Positions 15,011 through 21,736 of a stretch of DNA of 39,021 nt are shown here, one piece after another. Origin of the DNA: Planctomycetota bacterium (GTDB lineage: Bacteria; Planctomycetota; MHYJ01; JACPRB01); the NCBI GenBank assembly GCA_035574235.1, contig DATLZA010000121.1:1-39021 (forward strand), given 5' to 3'. Both the position numbers and the translations under genes were made by a program. Below the pieces are notes generated by a model. It saw only the letters and a program-made list of their open reading frames with translations. It was not told the DNA's origin and ran no database searches. Every line of letters begins with the position of its first letter. The stretch's first letter is position 1.

Positions 15011-16027
15011 CTATTTCGGGGCGTAAAGCCGATCGAAGACGCCGCCGTCGTCGAAGAAGTTCTTCTGGGCTTCCGTCCAGGTTCCGGCCACTTCCGCGAT
15101 CGTGAACAGCTTCCGGAAAGGCGGGAGAGTTTGCCGGAACTTCTCGAGGATCGCCGGATTGGACGGCCGGTAATACCAGCGACCCATGGCTTCCTGGGCT
15201 TCGTCCGTGTAGAGATACTCGATGAAAGCGCGGGCGATGTCGGCCGTTCCGTTGACGGCGACGTTCTTGTCCACGATCGCCACGGGCGGCTCCGCCCGGA
15301 TCGAATCGGGGGGATAGACGATTTCGAAGCGGTCCTCGGCGAACTCCCGCACCGCCAGGTGCGCCTCGTTTTCCCAGGCGATCAGGACGTCTCCGATTTT
15401 TTTCCGGACGAAGGTGGTCGTGGCCCCGCGGGCCCCCGTGTCCAGAACCGGAGCGTTCGCATAGAGCCGCCGGACGAAATCCTCGGCCTGGGCGGCGTCG
15501 CCGCCGTTGCGGGTGATATGGCCCCACGCGGCCAGAAAGTTCCAGCGTGCCCCGCCCGAGGTTTTCGGATTGGGCGTGATCACCGCCACGCCGGGCCGCG
15601 CCAGGTCCTCCCAGCTTCGGATCTGCTTGGGATTTCCCGTCCGGACGAGAAAAACGATCGCGGACGTATAGGGCGACGAGTTGTTCGGAAACGCCTGCTG
15701 CCAGTCGGGTCGAAGAAGACCGTGGCGTGCGAGGATGTCGATATCCGGAGCCAGGGCGAGCGTTACGACGTCCGCCTTCAGACCGCCGAGAACGGAGCGT
15801 GCCTGGGCGGCGGAGCCCCCATGGGAGCTTTTGACGACGACCGTGCGTCCGGTCTTGGCCTTGTAATGCGCGGAAAAGCGCTCTCCGATTTCCTTATAGA
15901 GCTCTCGCGTGGGGTCGTAGGAGACGTTCAGGAGGGTGACGGTTTGTCGTTCTCCTGAAGGTTTGCCGCAGGCGAACGCCATCGGCAGGGCGAAAGACAG
16001 AGCCAGAAACGCGGGCGAAATGCGCAT
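15011..16027 (-). CDS. sbp: Sulfate-binding lipoprotein (ABC transporter)
   Basis: A 338-residue periplasmic binding protein of the sulfate/thiosulfate (Sbp/CysP) family. A lipoprotein signal ends at AFAC (Cys20). Family-defining stretches follow: LLNVSYDPTRELYKEIGERF, SSHGGSAAQARSVLGGLKADVVTLAL (anion-binding loop), and ITPNPKTSGGARWNFLAAWG. GGAGG lies 6 nt before the ATG. It would capture sulfate for CysTWA, but no permease or ATPase gene is present; the next gene is a porin. It is transcribed from a strong promoter about 200 nt upstream, with a leaderless 31-codon ORF in the leader, so attenuation is possible. Confidence 0.92.
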   Translation of the reverse strand: MRISPAFLALSFALPMAFACGKPSGERQTVTLLNVSYDPTRELYKEIGERFSAHYKAKTGRTVVVKSSHGGSAAQARSVLGGLKADVVTLALAPDIDILARHGLLRPDWQQAFPNNSSPYTSAIVFLVRTGNPKQIRSWEDLARPGVAVITPNPKTSGGARWNFLAAWGHITRNGGDAAQAEDFVRRLYANAPVLDTGARGATTTFVRKKIGDVLIAWENEAHLAVREFAEDRFEIVYPPDSIRAEPPVAIVDKNVAVNGTADIARAFIEYLYTDEAQEAMGRWYYRPSNPAILEKFRQTLPPFRKLFTIAEVAGTWTEAQKNFFDDGGVFDRLYAPK

Positions 16028-16126
16028 GAGATCCTCCTTCGGGGTTCATCGTGTTCATGGACCGCAGGCGGAGAAAGGGGGCCCGCCGAAGGAGGGACGC
16101 TGTTCGGGACTGCCGGAGAACGCAAA

Positions 16127-16222
16127 CTACGGGGAAAGCAGGCCACGACGCCCCCGCGGACGGACCCCCGACGTACAGAGGCCCGTCGCGATACACCGCG
16201 GAGACGCCGAGCGGTAAAGCAT
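16127..16222 (-). CDS. Leaderless 31-residue ORF in the sbp leader
   Basis: ATG 16222-16220 lies 7 nt after the -10 of the sbp promoter, the distance expected for a transcript starting on its own start codon. The frame runs 31 codons to TAG and ends 100 nt before sbp. The peptide is Arg/Ser/Gly-rich with Cys at 10 and 16, reminiscent of cysteine-responsive leader peptides in other bacteria but without a Cys run. It may be chance coding; support is only position. Together with the promoters it accounts for most of the otherwise gene-free 16028-16362. Confidence 0.35.
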   Translation of the reverse strand: MLYRSASPRCIATGLCTSGVRPRGRRGLLSP

Positions 16223-16229
16223 GGGTTGC

Positions 16230-16258
16230 CTTATAGGATCGTCGCGCGGTCGTGTCAA
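16230..16258 (-). promoter_or_regulatory. sbp promoter
   Basis: Minus-strand consensus TTGACA (16258-16253), 17-nt spacer, TATAAG (16235-16230). Transcription should start near 16223, giving a leader of about 195 nt before sbp. Confidence 0.75.
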
Positions 16259-16347
16259 GGGGAAAAAGGGCGCGAGCGTCCACGGTCGGCGCCGGTGCGT
16301 TCTCCCCGTGAAGCTTCGGTTTTGTCTACTCGCTCCGGAAGGCGCTG

Positions 16348-16356
16348 TGCTACCAT
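16348..16356 (+). promoter_or_regulatory. Extended -10 promoter of the YyaL-like lipoprotein gene
   Basis: TGC-TACCAT, an extended -10 (TGn) element, ends 6 nt before the ATG at 16363. No convincing -35 is seen. The geometry implies a leaderless mRNA. Confidence 0.5.
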
Positions 16357-16362
16357 GACGCC

Positions 16363-18477
16363 ATGCGCGCGTCCCCCGCCGCGGCGGCGCTGGCCTTTCT
16401 GGCGGCCTGCGGAGCGCCGCTTCCGCCGGCGGCCCGCACGGGGAGCGCGCCGGATGGAAAGCGTTCCATGAAACACACCAACCGGCTCATCCACGAGAAA
16501 AGCCCGTACCTCCTTCAGCACGCCCACAACCCCGTGGACTGGTATCCGTGGGGTTCCGAGGCGTTCGAGAAGGCCCGCGCCGAAGACAAGCCCATCTTTC
16601 TCTCGATCGGCTACTCCACCTGCCACTGGTGCCACGTCATGGAACGGGAGTCGTTCGAGGACGAGGAGGTCGCCCGGCTCCTCAACGAGCACTTCGTGTC
16701 CATCAAGGTGGACCGGGAGGAGCGGCCGGACGTGGACCAGATCTACATGACCGCCGTCCAGGCCATGGGCCAGCACGGGGGCTGGCCGCTTTCGGTCTGG
16801 CTGACGCCGGACCGCGAACCCTTCATGGGCGGCACCTACTTTCCCAAGGAGGACCGCTTCGGGCGGCCGGGCTTCATGACCGTCCTGCGCCGGATCGCCG
16901 ACCTCTGGAAGGACCGCAAAGGCGACATCCGCCGCGAGGCGCGCCAGCTGGCGGAGATCCTGCGGCGGGAGACGGGCGCCGCCCGTCCGGGGGGGCTGGA
17001 TCCCGAACGCGCCCTTCACCGCGCCTTCCTCCAGATCCAGCAGAACTTCGAGCCCGCCTACGGCGGCTTCTCCCACGCGCCCAAGTTTCCGCACGGGACG
17101 ACGATCCAGTTTCTTCTGCGCTACCACCTCCGGACAAAATCGGCCGAAGCGCTCGAAATGGCCGAGAAGACCCTCACCGAAATGGCCCGCGGCGGCCTCT
17201 ACGATCAGCTCGGGGGAGGCTTCCACCGGTATTCGACCGACGCGCGATGGATCGTGCCCCACTTCGAGAAGATGCTCTACGATCAGGCGACGCTCGCGGT
17301 CGCGTACCTCGAGGCCTGGCAGGCGACGGGGCGGCCGCTCTACGAGCGGATTCTCCGCGAGACGCTCGAATACGTGCTCCGCGACATGACGTCCCCGGAG
17401 GGCGCGTTCTACTCCGCCGAGGACGCCGACAGCGAGGGGATCGAAGGCAAGTTCTACGTGTGGAATCCCGCGCAGGTGCGGCAGGTCCTGGGCGAAAAGG
17501 ATGCCGAGCGGTTCTGCCGCGCCTTCGACGTGACGCCGGAGGGCAACTGGGAACCCTTCGAGGAGTCGATCCCCCGCCATCAAAGCGTGCTCCGGCTCGT
17601 CGAGGACGGAAGCTTCGACGACCTGCGCCGCAGGATGTTCGAAGCCCGGTCGCGGCGGGTGCGCCCCGGCCGGGACGACAAGGTCCTGACCTCCTGGAAC
17701 GGGCTCATGATTTCGGCCTTCGCGCGCGCGGCGCAGGTCCTGGAGGAGCCCCGGTACCGCGAGGCCGCCGCGCGGGCCGCGCGGTTTCTCCTCGCGCGCC
17801 ATGTCCGGGAAGGGGTCCTTCTTCGGACGTCGCGCCTGGGGGAGGCCAAGATCGAGGGGTACCTCGACGACCACGCCTTTCTGGCCGCGGCGCTCCTGGA
17901 TCTTTACGAGACGACGTTCGACGCCGCCTGGCTTGCGGAGGCTCGACGCTGGGCGGATCGCGCGGCGGAGCTTTTCGGGGACGCCCAGGCCGGCGGGTTC
18001 TACGTGACCGCGGCGGGGCGGGAGGATCTCATCGCCCGGATGCGCGAGGACTACGAGGGGCCGATGCCGACGGCGAATGCGACGCTCGCGCTCGTCTTTC
18101 TGCGGCTTCATCATCTGACGGGAGAGGACGCCCTCCGCGGGCGGGCGGAAAAGACGCTTGCGTCCTACGCTTCCGCGCTGGAGCGCTACCCGGCGGGGCA
18201 TGCGACGATGCTCATGGCGGCGGACTTTCTGGTGGGGCCGGTGCGGGAGGTGGTGGTCAGCGAGGGGCCCGGAGAGGACGCGCTCCTTCGGGCGGCGCGG
18301 CGGCCGTTCGCTCCGCGGAAGGTCGTGGCGCGGGCGGCGGCCGGGGCGCCGCCGCTTCCCCTGCTGGAAGGCCGGGGGCCCGTGGGGGGCAAGGCGGCGG
18401 CCTATGTCTGCGAGAACCGGACCTGCCGCGCGCCCGTGACGGAGCCCGGGGAGCTGGAGGCGCTGCTTCGGCCATGA
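16363..18477 (+). CDS. Thioredoxin-domain YyaL/DUF255 family lipoprotein
   Basis: A 704-residue member of the YyaL/SPATA20 family: an N-terminal thioredoxin-like DUF255 domain fused to an (alpha/alpha)6-barrel resembling glycoside hydrolases and epimerases. The signature [21 protein letters not shown] is followed by the redox motif C87-H-W-C90. Further on are [33 protein letters not shown] and FEKMLYDQA. The biochemical role of the family is unknown. Unusually, this copy begins with a lipoprotein signal (LAFLAAC, Cys16). An alternative ATG at 16468 (residue 36) would give the normal cytosolic form and has GGAAAG upstream, but the extended -10 just before 16363 supports the longer start. It overlaps the next gene by 4 nt. 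Confidence 0.85.
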   Translation: MRASPAAAALAFLAACGAPLPPAARTGSAPDGKRSMKHTNRLIHEKSPYLLQHAHNPVDWYPWGSEAFEKARAEDKPIFLSIGYSTCHWCHVMERESFEDEEVARLLNEHFVSIKVDREERPDVDQIYMTAVQAMGQHGGWPLSVWLTPDREPFMGGTYFPKEDRFGRPGFMTVLRRIADLWKDRKGDIRREARQLAEILRRETGAARPGGLDPERALHRAFLQIQQNFEPAYGGFSHAPKFPHGTTIQFLLRYHLRTKSAEALEMAEKTLTEMARGGLYDQLGGGFHRYSTDARWIVPHFEKMLYDQATLAVAYLEAWQATGRPLYERILRETLEYVLRDMTSPEGAFYSAEDADSEGIEGKFYVWNPAQVRQVLGEKDAERFCRAFDVTPEGNWEPFEESIPRHQSVLRLVEDGSFDDLRRRMFEARSRRVRPGRDDKVLTSWNGLMISAFARAAQVLEEPRYREAAARAARFLLARHVREGVLLRTSRLGEAKIEGYLDDHAFLAAALLDLYETTFDAAWLAEARRWADRAAELFGDAQAGGFYVTAAGREDLIARMREDYEGPMPTANATLALVFLRLHHLTGEDALRGRAEKTLASYASALERYPAGHATMLMAADFLVGPVREVVVSEGPGEDALLRAARRPFAPRKVVARAAAGAPPLPLLEGRGPVGGKAAAYVCENRTCRAPVTEPGELEALLRP

Positions 18478-18851
18478 GGGAAGGCGGACCGGTTCCGGCC
18501 GCGCTGGCGGCGGGGGGCTGGGTGGGGCTGGTGCTCTTCCTCGGCTGGCAGGAGCTTTTCGTGGAGATCGACCGCCGCTGGCCCACGGTCTGGTGGTTCC
18601 GCGTGCCGGCCACGCTGCTTCTGGGCCTGGCGGTGCTCGTCTTCGCGCTGGAGTTCATGATGCAGGAGATGACGGTGCGCCGCTGGGCGACCAGCGCGGC
18701 GGTCTTCGCCGTCTTCGGCGTTCTTTTCGCGGCGGCCGGGATCTTCAACCCCGAAACGCTCCACCTGCCGCGGTGGGTGCTCCTTCCCGTGGGGGCGTAC
18801 TACCTGCTGGCGGCCGCGACGGCCGCGGCGGCGGTGCGGGACGCCGCATGA
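18474..18851 (+). CDS. Four-helix small membrane protein
   Basis: A 125-residue protein of unknown function with four evident membrane helices (about 7-24, 43-63, 70-90 and 100-120) and almost no soluble part. Trp-rich loops (RRWPTVWWF) connect the first pair. Its ATG overlaps the stop of the YyaL-like gene (ATGA), and its own stop overlaps the next ATG in the same way, so it is the middle of a tightly coupled three-gene operon. I do not recognise a family; a membrane anchor or electron-transfer partner for the thioredoxin-like lipoprotein is only a guess. Confidence 0.72.
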   Translation: MREGGPVPAALAAGGWVGLVLFLGWQELFVEIDRRWPTVWWFRVPATLLLGLAVLVFALEFMMQEMTVRRWATSAAVFAVFGVLFAAAGIFNPETLHLPRWVLLPVGAYYLLAAATAAAAVRDAA

Positions 18852-19042
18852 ACGCCGTTGGCCGGCTGGGCCGGGCGCTTCTGGCGGCCGCGGCCTTGGC
18901 TCTGGCTTCCTGCGGAGGAGCCGATCGGCCGAGTCTGGCTCCCGCCCGCGTCACTTACGAGTGCCCCGCCTGCGGGAAGACCCGGACGGTGGACGCGGGC
19001 TCGCCCGCCCCCGAATGCTGCGGCAAGACCCTCCAGCGGTAG
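18848..19042 (+). CDS. Small zinc-ribbon-like lipoprotein
   Basis: A 64-residue predicted lipoprotein. The signal peptide ends in LASC (Cys22). The mature part of about 40 residues is a mini ribbon: Y-E-C39-P-A-C42-G-K and P-E-C57-C58-G-K. The CPxCG...CCGK pattern resembles small metal-binding ribbons with a knuckle at each end. The start overlaps the upstream stop by 4 nt. As the last gene of the operon it may pair with the exported CHWC protein, suggesting metal or thiol chemistry at the membrane. Function unknown. Confidence 0.68.
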   Translation: MNAVGRLGRALLAAAALALASCGGADRPSLAPARVTYECPACGKTRTVDAGSPAPECCGKTLQR

Positions 19043-19057
19043 GTGCGCCCGCGGCCC

Positions 19058-19978
19058 TTACCTCAGGATGCCCCGCCGGACCAGCTCCAGCTCCTGCCGG
19101 TTCGTGACGACCTCCGAAAGCTCCTTGCGGGCGGCCGCCAGCTGGCTTTCGAGTTCCCGGATGCCCTTGCGAAGTTCCTCCAGGCGGTCCCCCAGGGCTT
19201 CGTCCGAAAGGTCGGCGGCGCGCAGCGTCTCCTCGACCTTCCGGCGCGCGTCGCGCTGCGCGTCTTCCAGGCGCTCCATGAGATCCACGACCTTCTTGAC
19301 GAGGCCGCGGATCGCGGCGGCTTCCTGGGCGTCCTCGATCCGGAGCGCCTCCATGGCGCGGTTGACGCGCTCCTCGGACGACCCGCCGCGGCCGCGCTCC
19401 CGGTCGCCGGTCTCGACGCGGACCACGGTCTGGAAGTTCTTCATGATCTCGTCGAACTTGGTCTTCTGGGCGTCCCTGAGGGTCTCGCGGACTTTGGCGA
19501 GGGTTTCGTCGCGGGTCTTCTGCATCCAGGCGGTCCATTCCTCGGCGGGGTTGCCGCCGCCCTGGCGGTTGCGCCAGAAGTTCCGGATCTCCTCGCGCAC
19601 GCTGTCGCGGATCGCGTTGATGCGGGAGACCTGATCGTCGTTGAGGTCGAGCTGGGTCTTGAGCTCTTCCGTGGGCGGCAGCCAGCTTCCGCGGAAGCCG
19701 CCCGCCCAGGGCGGGGATCCGCCTCCACCCCGGGAGCCGAAGCCGGAGAGGAGACGGCTCATCTGATCGAAGCGCTGGCGCTGCTCCTCGGTGAGAGCCG
19801 CACGCAGCTCCTCGTTCTGCTTCTTGAGGATCTCCCGCACCTTGGCCGCCTGCTCCTCCGAGAGCTGCAGGGTTTCCCGCAGCCGCTGCGCCAGGCGCTC
19901 CGTCGGATCCTCCTGGGATCCTCCGGCCTGGACCAGAGAAAGAATCCACGCCGCTCCGACCGCCGCCCACGTCGTCAT
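19058..19978 (-). CDS. Spy/CpxP-like (LTxxQ) periplasmic protein, long form
   Basis: A 306-residue exported helical protein. A signal peptide (about 1-18, ending near VQAGG) leads to LQLSEEQAAKVREILKKQNEELRAALTEEQRQRFDQM, the LTxxQ-type helical hairpin typical of Spy, CpxP and ZraP. A second copy is at LDLNDDQVSRINAI through TLRDAQKTKFDEIM. The last 90 residues are a charged coiled coil. Spy-like proteins are periplasmic chaperones or stress/metal sensors. GGAGAGGG precedes the ATG by 4 nt. It is the last gene of the ECF sigma operon, 10 nt after a second LTxxQ protein. Longer than Spy (about 160), so not a simple orthologue. Confidence 0.72.
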   Translation of the reverse strand: MTTWAAVGAAWILSLVQAGGSQEDPTERLAQRLRETLQLSEEQAAKVREILKKQNEELRAALTEEQRQRFDQMSRLLSGFGSRGGGGSPPWAGGFRGSWLPPTEELKTQLDLNDDQVSRINAIRDSVREEIRNFWRNRQGGGNPAEEWTAWMQKTRDETLAKVRETLRDAQKTKFDEIMKNFQTVVRVETGDRERGRGGSSEERVNRAMEALRIEDAQEAAAIRGLVKKVVDLMERLEDAQRDARRKVEETLRAADLSDEALGDRLEELRKGIRELESQLAAARKELSEVVTNRQELELVRRGILR

Positions 19979-19988
19979 AATCCCTCTC

Positions 19989-20612
19989 CTAATCGTGATA
20001 TCTCTGAATCTCCAGGTACTTCCGGTACTGTTCGGGGGTCAGCACCTTTTCGATGTCGCGGTTCTGCTCCTCCCGCAGGGATCGGAAGAAGACGCGCACT
20101 TGACCGGGGTCTCCGCCGGTCTTGCGGACTTCGAAGAACTCCCGCTTGCGGGCCCGGCCGGCGGCGAAGGCGGCCTCGACGGCGCGGGCCTGCTCCTCGG
20201 AAAGCTCCAGAAGCTGGCGGAGGGCGGCGACCCGGCGCTCGGCGTCGGCCCGGGAACGGCGCTCGCGTTCCTCGGCCATGAGGCGCTCCAGCTTCTCCTT
20301 CTGCTCCGGCGTGAGAATCGCCAGCACCCGGTCGCGGGAGCGCTGGTGGGCGTCCCGCATGGCGCGCCCGTAGGCTTCGATGTCCCGGCGCGTCTCCCCG
20401 AGGATGAGATCGAGCTGCCGGTCCTGCTCCTCCGTCAGATCGAGCTCCTCGGCGAATCGCTGGACGGAGAACTGCTCGCTGTAACGGTGCCAGCCTTCAG
20501 GCTCCCCGGAGGGAGCGGCCCCGCCGCGCGCGAGCTTCGGGCGCAGCGCCACGCCCAGGCAGGTGCCTCCCGCGAAGAGGGCCGCCGAGAAGACGAAGAT
20601 CCAGAGCTTCAT
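19989..20612 (-). CDS. Spy/CpxP-like (LTxxQ) membrane-anchored protein
   Basis: A 207-residue protein with an N-terminal signal or anchor helix (IFVFSAALFAGGTCLGVAL) and a helical periplasmic domain bearing LTxxQ-like pairs: LDLTEEQDRQLDLIL with ILTPEQKEKLERLM, and LLELSEEQARAVEAAF with VLTPEQYRKYLEIQRY. It overlaps the anti-sigma stop by 4 nt, so it is translationally coupled to it. The context (ECF sigma, zinc anti-sigma, CpxP-like sensor) resembles the CnrYXH or ZraP/CpxP arrangements in which such proteins sense envelope stress or metals. A sensing role is inferred. Confidence 0.75.
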   Translation of the reverse strand: MKLWIFVFSAALFAGGTCLGVALRPKLARGGAAPSGEPEGWHRYSEQFSVQRFAEELDLTEEQDRQLDLILGETRRDIEAYGRAMRDAHQRSRDRVLAILTPEQKEKLERLMAEERERRSRADAERRVAALRQLLELSEEQARAVEAAFAAGRARKREFFEVRKTGGDPGQVRVFFRSLREEQNRDIEKVLTPEQYRKYLEIQRYHD

Positions 20613-20986
20613 CGACGGGCCTCCTGGAGGAAGAGGGTCGCCAGGAGATGGCGGTCCGAGGGCGGAAGGGACGGCTCCGGGGGCGCCAGGAGGGTTCCGA
20701 GGTCATACCGCGGCCGCGGGGGCTCCAGGGACGCCAGGGCCCAGGCGGCCAGGGGGAGCACGAGAAGGCAGGCCGCGACGGCCAGGCGCTTCCACGGCGC
20801 CAGGGGCAGCCGCACGCGGAACGACGGCCGCGGCGTCCACGCCGCCCGCGCCCGCGCGAACGCGCCCGCCAGGCCTTCCAGATCTTCGGCCAGAAGGCGG
20901 CACTCGTCGCAGGCCGAAAGGTGAAGCGCGAGCTCCGCGTCCCGGCGGCCTTCGTAGAGCCGGTGGGCGGCCTCTTCACAGTGCAT
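20609..20986 (-). CDS. ZAS-domain transmembrane anti-sigma factor
   Basis: A 125-residue anti-sigma factor. The N-terminal zinc anti-sigma (zf-HC2/ZAS) domain shows C3-x18-H22-x3-C26-x2-C29, the standard zinc-binding set. A single membrane helix lies at about 68-87 (RLAVAACLLVLPLAAWALAS), followed by a short periplasmic tail of about 38 residues. It would hold the neighbouring ECF sigma at the membrane until a signal inactivates it. It overlaps the end of the sigma gene by 11 nt and the next gene by 4 nt. Confidence 0.85.
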   Translation of the reverse strand: MHCEEAAHRLYEGRRDAELALHLSACDECRLLAEDLEGLAGAFARARAAWTPRPSFRVRLPLAPWKRLAVAACLLVLPLAAWALASLEPPRPRYDLGTLLAPPEPSLPPSDRHLLATLFLQEARR

Positions 20987-21536
20987 TGCGGGCCTCCTTC
21001 ATCTTCCTCCACAACTCGCGCAGCTCCCGGCGCGCGCGGAAGAGCCTGGATTCGACCGTCCCGATCGGGATCTCGAGGGTCTCGGCGATCTCCTGATAGG
21101 AGAGCCCCTCGAGGTCCCGAAGGACCACGATCGTCCGGAATTCGTCGGACAGGCGGCCAAGCAGGCGCTCCAGCGCGGCCAGCGTCGGTCCCCCCTCCGA
21201 GGGCTCCTCCGGGCGGGGCGCCTCGATCTCGGGGAGGGACTCGGCCGGCACGGGCGCGCGGCGCCGTCGCCGCGCCCGCAGCGCCTCGTTGACGGCGATG
21301 CGGTAGAGCCACGTGTAGAAGCTCGAATCGCCGCGGAACCGGCCCAGGTTCCCATACGCCTTGAGGAACACCTCCTGCGTCACGTCCTCGCTCTCCGCGG
21401 CGTCCCCCAGGATGCCGCGAACCAGACGGTACACCTGCGACTGGTAGCGGGAGACGAGCTGCCCGAAGGCCTCCCGATCCCCTCGCTTCGACCTACGGAT
21501 TAAACCCGGGTCGTCCACAGTCGTTCCGTCGCTCAA
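20976..21536 (-). CDS. ECF (RpoE-type) sigma factor
   Basis: A 186-residue extracytoplasmic-function sigma factor. Region 2 runs through LVSRYQSQVYRLVRGIL and DVTQEVFLKAYGNLGRF to SFYTWLYRIAVNEAL. Region 4 is LSDEFRTIVVLRDLEGLSYQEIAETL with the recognition helix IPIGTVESRLFRARREL. It lacks region 3, as expected. The start is TTG at 21536, with GGAGG 7 nt upstream. The first gene of a four-gene operon with its ZAS anti-sigma and two LTxxQ proteins, so autoregulation in response to envelope stress is likely. A GAAC/GTCT pair lies on the minus strand between 21675 and 21650, but its 18-nt spacing makes it a weak autoregulatory promoter candidate. Confidence 0.92.
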   Translation of the reverse strand: MSDGTTVDDPGLIRRSKRGDREAFGQLVSRYQSQVYRLVRGILGDAAESEDVTQEVFLKAYGNLGRFRGDSSFYTWLYRIAVNEALRARRRRRAPVPAESLPEIEAPRPEEPSEGGPTLAALERLLGRLSDEFRTIVVLRDLEGLSYQEIAETLEIPIGTVESRLFRARRELRELWRKMKEARNAL

Positions 21537-21736
21537 TTGGATTCCTCCGGCGCCGACTTATTCCCGAACAGGGCAAAACCCGGGAGCGGAACTTCGGGGG
21601 TGCCTGGGACCCTCTTTTCGAATATCGTCAAAATCGGCATCCTCTTCTGAGACAACACCGCGGGGCGCAGAGTTCGTCCCGGGATCCGGAACGTCTTTAC
21701 TCGGGCGGGGCCCCGGACTTACTCTAAAGGAAAGCG

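Noticed and set aside
16028-16229. SAM riboswitch in the sbp leader
   Set aside because: I could not find the conserved SAM-I core or another SAM/SAH riboswitch pattern; GGCAACCC alone at the 5' end is not enough.
20609-20986. Anti-sigma gene read as a degraded fragment because of its short periplasmic tail
   Set aside because: ZAS residues, membrane helix and coupling to the sigma gene are all intact.
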